Below are positions 40,115-54,700 of a DNA stretch of 64,000 bases, piece after piece (position 1 is the stretch's first letter; the number at the start of each line of letters is the position of its first letter). The notes under the pieces were generated by a model that worked only from the letters and a program-made list of their open reading frames with translations, searched no databases and had not been told where the DNA came from. Origin of the DNA: Glandiceps talaboti (lineage: Eukaryota > Hemichordata > Enteropneusta > Spengelidae); the NCBI RefSeq assembly GCF_964340395.1, contig NC_135566.1:18332501-18396500 (forward strand), given 5' to 3'. The position numbers were made by a program, and so were the translations under genes.

Positions 40115-40345
40115 TACAGAAAACAACATACAGTATGTAGTCATGGTAATATAACACATTACAAAATACAACATAAAGAAACCATGGTAACATAATACAT
40201 AATACAAAATACATAAACCATGGCAACATAACACATAATACAAAACACATCATACAGTAGTTATGATAACATAATGCATAATACAACATACAAAAGTCAT
40301 GGTAACATAATATAAATACAACATACAGAAACCATGGTAACATAA
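40115..40345. repeat. Minisatellite, about 46-bp unit
   Basis: Repeats of the form CCATGGTAACATAATACATA followed by ATACAACATACAGA, about five units, variably deleted. The minus-strand frame over it is repetitive (YHDFCMLYY-like units) and not a gene. Confidence 0.85.
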
Positions 40346-40625
40346 TGGTACTTGCACTCTAAGTATTTACGAAGAGGAACTGTACAAAACAGCATGGCTG
40401 TTGTTTTCCTACCCTTGCATAAATATCATAATCATTTCTGATAGAAGCAATGTTGTTTGTGTTATTGATTGTACTTTACCTTCTTCTTTTAACTTCTTGT
40501 GCTCCTACTGTACCCAGAACACTACCAGTCCAGTGAGTCTTCAAGTGCCCATTATCTTACTGTCAAAAACACTACCATGACCAAGCACCACACAAACACC
40601 CCCTGACCAACAAGGAATGACTTAC

Positions 40626-40751
40626 CCTATAATTATCTCCTTCCACTAAATTGTCATCGTCCAAGTCATCAACATATAAATATTTATTTTCCTTGTAATA
40701 TTGTCTTTTCTTTAGCACATAAAGAACTACGATGTCACACATGATTGTTGC
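40626..40751 (-). CDS. P2RX: P2X exon 10 (TM2 end, YxxxK motif)
   Basis: Residues 369-410. ATIMCDIVVLYVLKKRQYYK completes TM2, followed by ENKYLYVDD and an acidic tail. Y387-K391 is the conserved YxxxK surface-retention motif. Donor AGG before GTAAGT; the next exon was not found. Confidence 0.93.
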
Positions 40752-43700
40752 CTGAAAAGGAAGTCAGTAGGAACATAATAGTAAGGATGCTATCGTGTGG
40801 TAGTTAGGCTATAAAGAGAGATAGGTGTTCACACATAGATAGACCCAAAAATGACTGAACACATGTCAAGTGCAGTAAAGCTTTTTACAAGATTTCAAAG
40901 TTTAATAAGCAATCAAAGTGATATTTTATGACTCAAAATCATATGTACGTTGATAGAAGTGTACTAAAGGTAGAAATAAGTCTGACTGGACTTTTCCTTT
41001 AAGTTGATAGCAGTAATCAATACAAGTATACTAAAACCAGAAATAAGTCTGACTGGACTTTTCCTATAAGTTGATAGCAGTAATCAATACAAGTGTACTA
41101 AAGGTAGAAATAAGTCTGACTGGACTTTTCCTTTAAGTTGATAGCAGTAATCAATGCAAGTGTACTAAAGGTAGAAATAAGTCTGACTGGACTTTCCTTT
41201 AAGTTGATAGCAGTAATCAATACAAGTGTACTAAAGACAGAAATAAGTCTGACTGGACTTTTCCTTTAAGTTGATAGCAGTAATCAATACAAGTGTACTA
41301 AAACGTGAAATATGTCTGACTGGACTTTTCCTTTAGGTTGATAGCAGTAATCAATACAAGTATACTAAAGCCACAAATAAGTCTGACTGGACTTTTTCTT
41401 TAAGTTGATAGCAGTAATCAATACAAGTGTACTAAAGGCAGAAATAAGTCTGACTGGACTTTTCCTTTAAGTTGATAGCAGTAATCAATACAAATGTACT
41501 AAAGACAGAAATAAGTCTGACTGGACTTTTCCTTTAAAATAATGACTACAACTAACAACCAAGTTTATGACTTACCAAGGACAGGAGAGCCAAACCTGAA
41601 CCTATGTTCAGAAACAGTGGAATGACATTGAACTTGCCAGCCCGACCAGTGACAATGACTTCAAATAATATACCATATGCTTTGGTTAAAGTACGATACT
41701 CATCCGTTTCATTTATCTTGTACTTGTAAGCAAACCTGTACAGATAGTACAAGAAAAAGACATTGCAAAATTATTAGAAAAATTGGTGTGAAATTACTAG
41801 AGTTTACAACGCACACAACAATCCATTTTCATGGGCCAAAAGTCATTTTCCATCTCATGTGAACACCATATCTTCTTAGGATAACATGTTAAACTTCAGG
41901 CAATGGTACATATAGAGGTGTGATGATTTTTAGGACAAATGCCAAGAATCGAAATTTTTCAATCTTGGGAATTCTTCCATCACTTATTCCCTCCTAAAAT
42001 TTAACTTTAGCACTTGTAAAACAATCGGAAATTATAAGTTTTCTAAAAAGCACATGCCTTAAGAATATAACAGGACCATACAAAATTGTTAAAAGTTAAA
42101 GTTGATGGTGAGCTTTTGGGGATGATGCCACATGCACATGGTTTTAGTGGTCTTATTTTCTAAAGAAACATCATGAACACAGATCATTAATGTTGATGGA
42201 GAATCTTTCTAAATTTTGCTTTCAGGGTTTATAGTTTATTCCATTTACTATTAACTACATTTGTATGCTTCTTAAAATTTACCTAAAATTAAAACCTTGG
42301 GCAATTTTGGCATTTGGGTTGTCAAGGCGACTGAAGCTGTACTGTGGTTTACACTCTTCCTTATCCTTGTCCAGATTACAGTCCCATTTGATGAATATAC
42401 CAATAACTCCACCCTAATTGGAGGAAGAATTCAACAAACATACAACCGTATTAGTATCCTAGAACAGAGATGTAGCTAATTCTAAAAGTAGTGGGTAGAA
42501 TTGAAAAAAGTCGGCTCTTAAACCTATGAGGGAGACCCTTGAATCTACCAAACAATGGATATATATTTAGTGTTTTTGCTAAGGGCAGAAAGCAGGTAAA
42601 TCTAAAGGAGATCCCAAGTCATTTATACCAGAGTTCCCAAACGGTATTATTGTAGATTGTATGGTGAACTATGCCACTTTTACCCTTTTCACCCTTTCTG
42701 TTACCAGGGTTGCCCAATCTTAGTAAAAACACAAATTTATAGTGGTTGATCGAAACAAAGAAGTTTTAATTAAACACAAAAGTCCTGAAAATGTAGCTGG
42801 TCAGAAACTGCGGAGTAATTTGTAACAAAAAATCCTTGTGTGATAAAAACACTGTACTGCCTAATTGAAACTCTACAGTCACTCTAGTTTGGTAGTAACA
42901 CCGTACTGCATAATTGAAACTCTACAGTCACTCTGGTTTGGTAGTAACACTGTACTACCTATTTGAAACTCTACAGTAACTCTGGTTTGGTAGCAACACT
43001 GTACTGCCTAATTGAAACTCTACAGTCACTCTGGTTTGGTAGCAACATCGTACTGCCTAATTGAAACTCTATAGTCACTTTGGTTTGGTAGTTACACCGA
43101 ACTGCCTAATTGAAACTCTACAGTCACTCTGGTTTGGTAGTAACACCGTACTGCCTAATTGAAACTCTATAGTCACTCTGGTTTGGTAGTAACACTGTAC
43201 TGCCTAATTGAAACTCTATAGTCACTCTGGTTTGGTAGTAACACCGTACTGCCTAATTGAAACTCTATAGTCACTCTGGTTTGGTAGTAACACCAGACTG
43301 CTGATACTGGGTGAGCAAAATGGAAAGAGGCTATACACTCATTTCCTGAATTCATCACTACTTATAAACGACTACTTCCATACACATACTTGAAATGCTA
43401 GAGTATCAAAGTCCTCTCCTGTCTGGTTTACAATGTAACCAAGTTGAAATATTGGACAGAATTGTAAATCTTCATCGTTTGCGTTGTAAAGACATTCCCT
43501 CAAAAATGTCTGGTTACTGCTCTCTAGAATATTCCTCCTGAAATGAAAACAAAAATTGTCACAACAAATGTATTCCAAAAATTGCAAAATAAACATGCCA
43601 TGATGGTTGATTGGTTAAAGTGGCTGGTTTGGCATCCGCAGGTTGCAAGTTGATTGCAGGTTCAAGCCCTGTTGCTACCATTTGTTTCTTAATGGTGAAA

Positions 43701-45314
43701 GTCCTTGAGCAAGATTTGAACCACAACTATGCCTCAGTCAACCCAGTTGTATAATTGGGTACCTAGTAGGATAGAGGTTGAAATGTGAATACTTTATGCA
43801 CTTATAAAGGCTGTAATGGATTGTATGCTCCCCAGGGAGTTGAGAAAATAAAGGGCCATTGTGCCACTATAGATCCATGCCAGGGATAATAATTGTAAAG
43901 CACTTTGATCACAGAGTGTGATATAAAAACCAACATTATTTATTATTACTTTCTTTTCCATGATGCCCCATTATTGAACAAAATCTTCTCATATACACAA
44001 TGTACTCTAAAAACATATAAAAAGCTGATGTTATTACCATCTGGTATTTTTCTTAAATATGTTATGTTTTTATATAGTAAATCACTTTTTTTGGTTCTTA
44101 TGGTGTCCAAAATTTGGGAAAATAAGGACTGAGCTTTGCTAGAGAATGGTACTACATGAATAGCAGTCAACATACTGTGTCAATTAATGAGACAACTCTT
44201 CATGTCACTTACTATAAAATCATTATCAGTAATTAAGCTATTTAGACTGGTACAGAATACCATTGACTTTAGCTTTGAAGCACTCAGAAATAATGGGGTT
44301 TCAGTACTTCAAGGATCAATCCAAAAAATTGCTTCTGAAGAGCACTCCTAGTGGCCAGCCTACACTATCTTTTGTTTTTCCTTGGCTATGGCATGTTTTA
44401 AAATCACATGTTTGATATAGTGACAGCTATTCAAGCTATCACATTTCTTGTGTCACTCTTTATGACACTGACACATCCCTATTTTAAGTATAACACTCTG
44501 AAGAGCACTCCTAGTGACCAATTAAGACTATCTTTTGTTTTTTCCTAGACTATGGAATATTTTAATAGGCTATTCCTGACTGGAAACAGCAAATTGAGAA
44601 TACAGTGCCCTTGCTCAAATTGGAGGTATCATCACGTCATAGCACCATTTCTTAAGAGCTTTGTTTCTTGGTATTCTGTAGAAGTGTAAATCAGGGATGT
44701 TTTTCGCATTGTTCAAATATTGAGGAAAGCAGCAGTGCTCTATGATTAACCAAGTAACCTATACCGTGTATACCCCCAAGGTACACACAGACAGGAAGTA
44801 GAGTGCCACCATTGCAAATTTTGGAAAGGCCTATTCAATCAACAGTTGTTTTCTAGCCACCATACTTTCTTGTGTTACTCTTCTCAGTATAACACTGACA
44901 CATCCCTTCTAATTAAACACTCATACTGAGACAAATGCAAGATGTAAATGGAATTATATTATATCAAAATAGTAAATGACACAGGTTAGTAGTTTTAGTT
45001 TGTCTCATGCAAACATCTTCACAGACCACGACAACAGTGTCACCTTTGTTTGCTTTCTTCCTTTCTTTATTTCCATTTTTTTTGCTTAATTTTCAGTACA
45101 ATTTATTTTACATCATCAAACAAAACTGATCATGATAAAATAAATGTGGAATGTACAAATAAATTTCAAAAAAGGAAACTTTTAATAATTTTTTTTTCAG
45201 AAACAACACGATATAGGGATATGTCTCTTTAATGTCCTTAAGAAAAAATGGCGAACACTTTATCATCAGGACATGATTATTTGCATATTTTGCCAGTCAT
45301 AATATCATACCAGT

Positions 45315-45352
<38 letters not shown>

Positions 45353-45692
45353 ATTGCTCTATAAATAGAACACAGATAACAATAATTAATAATCAATGAG
45401 GCTGATGTAATACGTGTTCAGAACAAGAAAATTGACTTACTTTTTGAAATTAAACTTTGGAAATGATATACTATTTTTAAGGAGTACTGTGAAGTCTGTG
45501 GCTTCATACAAGACTGGTTTGTCTGTTCTGTAATTAAAAAATAAACAAAATTGTCATTTGTGATCATAATGAATCTAGAAATGAAAGGGAGAGGAGTGAC
45601 AAAGAGAAGAGAGGGGAGGAAGAAAGAGGAGATGAGAGAAGGGGAAGAGAGGGGTGGGGTGGGTTGGGACAGAGAGACAGACAGGTAGGCAA

Positions 45693-45723
<31 letters not shown>

Positions 45724-48700
45724 TGCAGCTAAACTTTAAACAATATCTTTAACAATATACCATAGAGCACCATTTACTACAGCATCTACTGTTTCAACAC
45801 TCTCAGTGCATTCATAGTAACATATTTCTTTGCTGGTATAGTTAGTTCACTTTGTTTCTAAATAAAACCCATATAAATTACCTTGGTCCTGGTTTGACAT
45901 CCTCTCAGTGCATTCACAGTAACATATATTTCTTTGCTGGTATAGTTAGTTCACTTTGTTTCTAAAAAACCCATATAAATTACCTTGGTCCTGGTTTGAC
46001 ATCCTCTCAGTGCATTCACAGTAACATATATTTCTTTGCTGGTATAGTTAGTTCACTTTGTTTCTAAAAACCCATATAAATTACCTTGGTCCTGGTTTGA
46101 CATCCTCTCAGTGTATTCACAGTAACATATATTTCTTTGCTGGTATAGTTAGTTCACTTTGTTTCTAAAAACCCATATAAATTACCTTGGTCCTGGTTTG
46201 ACATCCTCTCAGTGCATTCACAGTAACATATATTTCTTTGCTGGTATAGTTAGTTCACTTCGTTTCTAAAAACCATATAAATTACCTTGGTCCTGGTTTG
46301 ACATCCTCCTCCACAGGACACCATGCAAGTATTTCACAAGTTTTCACATCAGGACCATATGTTGGATTGTCAACACACTTACCAGTTTGTACACCTGTTA
46401 TAAATAACTTAGATTTGATCAGTTAATGTGCGAGCCATACACCAAAAGAAGGGGTGATAATAATATCATAAATACATTATGCATGTAAAGCTAGAATCAA
46501 CAGGTCTTTCTGGTTAAAGTTCTACACTCAAGTAATCAACCAAACTTGACAGAAACTATTATCCACTTGACAGAAAATGGTTTGATATTCCGTGAAAGTT
46601 ATTGTGAGCTGTCCAATATAATACTCCATACAGTCAAATGAGAGTTCACTAGATAATGAAAATAGTGGAGGCTACAGTATGACATCACCCGTTCAGTAAA
46701 ATATCATCTACAACTGATCAAGTGTTAAAAAAAAGAAAACAACAATCTCACCATTGCCATTAGTGATTGGTACACCTTCAGTGCAATTAGCATTACTCTC
46801 ACAGGTTGCACCAACCATACCAGGATCCTTTTGGTCAGAAAATAAAATCATGATATGTATTAAAGCCAAATAAAACAAATTGTGTGGTTTCGGTTACTCT
46901 CACTTTTGAGAATAGGTGGGGTAGGTAGATTTTTTATTTTATTTTATTATATTTTTTTTTTCATGTGTGAGTGTCTAGTTCAGGTTTCCACTGTTTTACA
47001 AATGGTTTCTGTGTTATTTATTTCGTCCTCTCAGATGTACAGCTATTACAGATTGGAAGAAGAGTTTTATTTTGTCTTTTTTAGTTGATGTCATTGTCAG
47101 TTTCCGCATCCACTATTTCTGGCGAAACTTCACAATTTTCGCAGTTTTACTATTTTTTCTTGAATGCGTAAAAAAAAGTTTACGTTCAGCAGTGACAATC
47201 TAGGTGGGGTCAGGTAACTGGAACCAAACAATGTTCTTTCTAGGCCTAAAGGGACACAAGCTGACTTTACACATTTCAGGGTTTAATTTTTGCATTTGCA
47301 AAGGGTAATTGAAGTTTGCTACCCACTGAAGTACTACATGACCATCACTTGCAATTAACTCAACTCAAACCACATATAAAGATAAATGATCTCACTTAGT
47401 GTAATTTTTTATATGTCTAAAAAAAAAGTTGAAGAAATCTCTACTTTGCATCAACTGTTCTATCAATACCAGAAAACAATGCTATTGTCCCAGACGGCAG
47501 GTACTGATATGACCACTACACTAAAATAGTTTATAGGCAGTTTTATATATAAAGCATTTTCACTTGTGTAAAAATCTTATTAATCTAAAAATACCCACTT
47601 TTCAGAGGTATGTTTCAGACATTTTAAATTCTCCTTTGAATTGTTGTACTCATAACTCTTTTTAATGTTACGTTTTTCATCGCTACACATTGAGAATGAT
47701 ATGTAGTCAATCAGTTTTTTTCTGATTATTTTTTTGGTGATGTTGTTGGTCAGATTTAAGAAATATACATGAAGAGCCGCCGTAAGCTCAGTACAAGAGA
47801 TGTCTATACTATGCACCTGTGGGTAATGTGTGTATGTATTTACATCAAGCCTAAAAAAATCATTGTTTGGTTACCTGCAACCTAGTTTTTTACTGCCGAC
47901 TTTTTTTTTACATATTCGCGAAAAAATAATAAAATCACGAAAATTGTGAAGTCTCACGAGAAATAGTGGATGTGAAAACTGACATCAACTTAAAAAGATA
48001 ATATAAAACTGTTCTTCCAATTTGTAATGGCTGTACATCTGATGGGAAGAAACCAATAACACAGAATCCACATGGAAAACAATGGAAAAACATAACTACC
48101 TGAACTAGACAATCACACATGAAAAAAATAATTCAAATTTTTTTTTTACCAATCCCACCTATTCTAAAGTTGAGCGTAGTCAGAACCACACTATTTTTTA
48201 GGCCTCATATAAAATACTAATGACAAGAAAGAACAGGGGGTCTTTAGATTTAGATACAAACAGGAAATGGATCAACAGAAAAGAGAACTTTACATGACTC
48301 CTAGCACTGTGGATTTTCTCCCTAAATATGTTTTGTATTAGAGTTTGGATTTGATTGCTTACCTCAGGACATGTTCCCTGTGCTTGGTCCTCTGTTATAA
48401 TCATATTGGTCATGACAAAAAAAGAATTTTGCATCTGTGTGAGAGAAAACGAAGAGTAAAAGAAAATATGTTGTAATTATAAACTTGGTTGGAGAACTCA
48501 AGTATTTTATCAATCTTCTTTTCTCAAAAAATTTTTGTTGAATATCAGAAAACGTGATAATACAGTAAATATGGCAAGTGAAGGTAAATGCACCTTGGGG
48601 ACTAATTTCCTCAATATCAAATGTCTTAAAATCTCTCAAAATTTTGTCATTTTGAAGCTTATTCCTGGTACTTTTGGAATAATGAAATAAATTTGTTGGC

Positions 48701-51700
48701 CAAGGACTTTAGCCATTCAGACACAAATGGCAGCGATGGGGCTCGAACCTGCAACCTGCAGATTCCAAGTCAGCCATACTATAACCATTGCACCATCATG
48801 ACTCCACAATACAACAGCCATAATTTCAATGTCTCACCTGTGGGGGAATTATATAATCTGCAACATCCCACAGTCTATCATATGGTGTGGTGTCATTAAC
48901 AGTAATATATTCTGGGTCAACAGCTGATAGATTTGTATAGGACACACCCTTCACTTTAGTGGTCACTGTACTAACAACATCATCAAAGTCTTGGTAACCC
49001 TTCTTGTAAACTATGACCCACCTGAAAGAGAGTGAAAAATAACAATTGCTCGTTATAAGGCCTAAAAAAATTGTGCCGTTCCTATTATATCCAATTATAG
49101 AATAGGTGGGGTGAGTAGATTTTTTATTTTTTTATTTTTTTTTTCCATGTGTGAGTGTCTAGTTCAGATAGTTATGTTTTCTGTAGTTTTCCATATGGTC
49201 TCTGTGTTATTGGTTTCTTTCCATCGGATGTACAGCCATTATAGATTGGCAAGATTTCACAATTTTCATGATTTTACATCATTTTTTCTCGAATATGTAA
49301 GGTCTGGAGTGAAAAACTAGGTGGGGTCGGGTAACTGGAACCAAACAATTTTTGTAGGTCTATTAAATATGCCATTGTACACTACTGAGTGGTATTACTA
49401 CATTGTATGTTTACATGTATGTGCACGTTAGTTTGCCCAATTAGGACAATGTTTTGTTATGTGTGTTTTTTCTTCTTATAAATGTATATATTAGAATCAA
49501 TACTAACCAGAATAAATTATTGCATAAATTATTTTAAGGTGAAAAAAAATTGCTTTTCTGATAATTTCTGATAACATGGCTTCAGAAAATAGGGTAGGTA
49601 CAGGTAGGTTGGGAATTTATTTTATTTCATTTTATCTATTTATTTTTGAAAAATATTCCTTCAACCTAAAACAAACAAAAGTCATACCCCTTCTGTGATA
49701 ATTTGATGAAATATGTACAGACATCACTGGGGAAAGAAAACACACCTGCATGAAGGTTAAAGAATTTCTTATCTTTTTGTTTGAAATGTTTTTAAAAAAA
49801 TGTTTAGGGTTGGAAGCTTAAACTAGGTTGGTCGGGGTTATCCGAAACACATAATATTTTTTATTTGGCCGTATTGACAATGTCAACAATTTGACAGGAA
49901 TAACAAATATTGGATTTAACTCAGTAAACAGATAAAATAGTGAAAAGAAAATATTTTTATTTGTAACTTTTATCCGTGACTTGCACTGTAATTACACACT
50001 ATAGGAAATGCAATTTCAGAAATTTAAAAACATCCAATTTGAAAAAATATGTCTATAGTCAATATAATCATGCAAGGCTTGTACTACGAGATTGGGGAAG
50101 AATTTCCAATGATTTGGGAAAGAAGATTTCGTATGACTAGAGAAAGACACTTTCTGATGATTGGAGAGAGAGAGAATTTCAAATGACTGGGTAAGAAGTT
50201 TTTTGAATGATTGCGGACTAGCCAGTAGCTAGTTGAATGTACGATTACAGTACTACACACAGTATATTGTAAATATTTCAAACACTTCAATTTTGGACTG
50301 TGTACCTCTAAGCAAATACAAAGTATAACTGTACTTGGGGATTTATCAAACACAAAGCTGTACATTTTGTTTATGTTGAATAATGTGGTACATTAATGTA
50401 TACAGTCATATTGTGACACGGTGACAATACAGGTCAACGTAGCATGCAGGCTGACAGCTCATTCTTAGGGCAGTAACATTTCATTAATTGTTGTATAGAT
50501 GACACACCCCTACATACCGTATATTAACAAGTGTACAGGTATTATTTACCTACCAGACACAAAGCTACTGCACGAATTAAGATTCAAGTACAAATATGTA
50601 CAATGAAAGAAATTTTGGGGTTTGAAAAACATCTTGTTTTAAGGTAAATTTCCACAAAATATTGCAGGTATGTATCACATGATACTATGATAGAGTATTC
50701 ATTAATACAAAAACAATTCCATCAATTTAAAGCTGCACTAGCTGCAATATGCTTTAGCATTTACATATAATCACTTAATAGGCAAAACAAAATAATTATG
50801 TGTATTTCTAATAACATGGCCTCAGAAAATACGGTAGGTAAGTTGGGATTTTAATTTATTTTTTATTTTTTATTTTTTATTCTTTTTAAATATTACTTCG
50901 ACCCAAAAACAAACAAAATGGCAGTCAGAATACTTCTTCTGTGGTAGTTTGATGAAATATGTAGAGACATCAAGAAAACAGACATGTATAACGGTCACGA
51001 CAACAAAGAATTTTTTTAATGTTTGTTTTAAATGTTTGAAAAATGTTTAGTGTTGGCAGCTTACACTAGGATGGGTCGGGTTATCGGAAAAACACACATT
51101 TTTGTTCATTTTGCCTACTATTGTACACACCAAATGGTACTGAAATACCTGTGGGTTAACAAGGTAGCTACACACATGATATGGTGCTATATCCATTCAA
51201 CTTAATTTTGGGGTCCACGCCCAAAAATTAGAATCCCCAATGAATCACAATTTACTAGATTTATAGATAAAACAGACCTCTCTAATTGAAAAGGTATGTC
51301 TAATTATTGGCATTTTATATATAGTTGCTTGTCTGATCAAAAAACACTAATACTTCAGTTACAGCTATAGTGAAGCTTTATTGCAAATCTCAAAATTCAT
51401 AATTTGTAAAATTTGATAACCACCTCGTATTCAATGAAAAACAATCTACGGCTATCTTCATGGACACTTTGAAATGTTAAGTATTATCTGGTGTTTTCAT
51501 ATATAATACTTATTGGCAATAATTGACCAGGAAATACAAGCAATTACCAGAACCAAAAAAAAATTATTTCCGAATATTACCTCAGTCATTTTAATAAATA
51601 TTGCAATTAAACTTAGTCATAGTTTGGAATATATTAAGTGAAAAAAGAAGAAAAAAATCTCATCTCCCTAAGTCTAAAAAAACATGGTTTTAGAACTGTA

Positions 51701-54700
51701 TGTGTACTGGTAATTACTTATTTTTCGTACAATTTAATACTCAGAAAATTACAACATGGATGTTATACCAACATTGACTGTTTTGACCTAAAATAATATT
51801 TGCAGTCAGTAACTTACCAGATATAAAATAATAAGTGATGTTACCTTTATTGGGATATGTTGTTTCAGTTTGTTTCATTTTTGCAATGACTCACACATAT
51901 TACATTTCTATAGAATTTGTTTAATCTTTCACCAGCTGTTTCAAAGGTAATGTTTGTGTTGGGTAACATATGTCAACACACACATGCCTAGCTATACCGA
52001 TATAATGTGGGCAGTATATAGAACAGAAGCCAATGACTGCTGTAGGCTGGGGTGGTACCAGTGGCCAGCTCTGACATACCCCATTTTAGACCATTACAGG
52101 TTTTTAAAAGATGAAAGTATAGACCGACATACATTTTCCTTGGGAGACAACATTTTGGGGCAATTAATGGCAGTTATGATTTGTTAAAGGACAATGGACC
52201 ACATTTTAGACCAAGCAAAATCGAAAATAATGCAAAGTGGACCCCATTTTAGACTCTTCAGCTGGAAAACATCAGACCCCATCTAATATGGCAAATAAGT
52301 ATGCTGCAATGTGCTGTAGAACAAATGTTGGTTTTAGGCTTTTTAGAGTAACTAATTTAATTGTTATGGATTTTGTTCCAACAGTAATAGGTCATGCAGT
52401 GCATTCTGAACCCAGGCCAGCATTTAATCTGAAGTTTATAAAATCTCATTTCTGAGAATTACTATCAAAAACAAGCTTATCTGCTAGATCAGTATTTGCA
52501 CTGTCAGAAAATCACTACCAATTATTAGGATGAACCTATTTTTTTCTTGTTTCTCATTACCCGACAGACTCAAATTTAGACTCAAATTTTCAGTCCTGAC
52601 ATCAAAGTAATTTTTTTCGCCCACCTATAATATTTTGTGGAACAGTGCCATATCTGACAGTGACAATAAAAAGAAAGTGTCTGGACTGTCAATGTTATCT
52701 ACAGTCATGCTGGCGATGACAACACTTGTTCAATTGTGTAGAGAAGCTGGGAAACTTTGGGCTTGTTACCAGGAATCCAACAAGCGACCTATCGGTCAGA
52801 ATAGCTCCGCTGTTTTTTTTTGTTTGTTTTTTTTTTATTTTGGTGACATGTAGAAGTGGTTCAGTTCTTCAGCTCTTTACTATGCAGTTTTGTTTTAGCG
52901 ATGCAATAAAGTGGTTAGTGGTTTCATATGATGTCTCACTATAAAACACATTTTACACAGAAGTTGGTAATGTATTGTACTTTTATACCATAGTCACCAT
53001 TTTATAACAAAAATCTACAGTTATGAAAAATTGCACAAAATCTCAGAAAAAAATGACTGGGAAATGCACACAAGAAAAAGAAAAAAAAGAGGATTTTGAG
53101 GTTGGCTATAAATAATTCCAGTGTCTTACAGCTTTAACCCTGGAAAATTTTAATGATGAATGAAATAAACTAGGGATCTAAAATAATTTTGAGGCAATTT
53201 GAATTTCAAAACAAATTTACCAAGTCAACAACATTCAACTTGTACTAGTTGTAGTAGATATATATATAGGGAAGAAATGTATTAATCGCCATCTTAGTTT
53301 CCGTACGGCGACAATCCCCAAGTACCCGAAAGAGAGTCATTCTCAGCCATTGACAGGGTTCGACACTGGAGTAAAAAAGTCACTATCCCACAGGACTAGT
53401 AAAATTGATAACGTAGTAGTCCTGCAAAAAATCTGGTGGTCCTATCTTTAAGTGCTTTCGCTTGTTCACTTAGGCTCTTCATCTCTCTTAGTTTTTGCTC
53501 AATTTCTAATTCACTTTTCCAAACCCCATATTTATTTCAAACCGTGTGTTGTAATTGAACTGTCTATTTCTTTGTAGTTGTTTGTGCATCATCAACTCAT
53601 TACTGTAATTTTATTCTCTTTTTTATGTTTTGGAGCTTCTTCTCTTTTTTGTTGCTTTCTGTGAGTAGTTTGTCTTAATTGGGTGGGGGGGAGTAATAAG
53701 ATGTTATGTGGTCTTATTTCTAGCTCATAACATTTCTGGTACACATTGATCTAACTATTGCATTTTTAAAAGACAAAAAATTACCTTCCCATGGAGCAAG
53801 TCTTTATAGTGTTGTCCTTAGTGCATATTAGAATGTATTTACAACATAAAAATAAATAAATTTGAAGGTTACCAGCAGTTACAGCAAAATTTTGTTACTA
53901 ATTACATGTACAAGTCACTTCGTCTATTTTCGTGTCTATGTACTTCCGGGTTGACATAAACGTTAAACGTGATACAGTCGGCCCTATAATTACTAAGAAA
54001 TGACAAAACCGTTCGCAAAATAAAGTTCAGGATTTTAATTTTTCAACCTGAATATCAATATCCACTACACATTCAATAACTGGTTTCGCGTATTTAGAAA
54101 TATGTGCCCCAAAACATGAACACGGAACACGGAACACGGAATCGTACCGTGTCAGTGTTACTAACTAATAAGTTAGCAGTTTCATTGTAGGCTGTAAGTT
54201 GTACCGGTAAAAAAACGATCATCACATCATGTAGGAAGTACAAAAACATAGAACACGTTGTTTTCTTGCTGAATAAACTCACTGAAATAACAACACGGTC
54301 AAATCGCGTCTTCGATTTTGACAGCCACCATTGTTATGATTGAGCTTCCCTTACTTCCGTTGAACGTGGCCAGTACAGTGTAGAGGCCAGCCTTACCCTT
54401 ATTATACACAAATCATCGTACAACTAATTTTATTGGCTATAATATTAGCTACATTTGAAAGGTCTCACTTGATTGGCTCATCCTTCGCTATTCCCGTTTT
54501 CAAGAGACACCCCGCCAGAATAAAGTGCCACGTAGTACAGCAATGGCGCGAGATCGCCTGTTGGGCGACTTTCCCACCGGGTGTGCTTTTCGAAAACTAC
54601 ACAACACATGCTTTTATGACACGGAATCATAGAAAATCTACCCCGTTTCCAAACTAATCGTAATTTTATCGCGAATAGACAACCGGAGTTGGTCAAAATA

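Noticed and set aside
40029-40343. 104-codon minus-strand frame rich in Tyr, Cys, Met
   Set aside because: Repeat translation of the 46-bp minisatellite, although it lies where a last P2X exon might be sought.
43596-43675. Functional tRNA gene
   Set aside because: B-box is good but the cloverleaf does not close, there is no proper anticodon arm, and the sequence continues into a SINE body; a second truncated copy exists.
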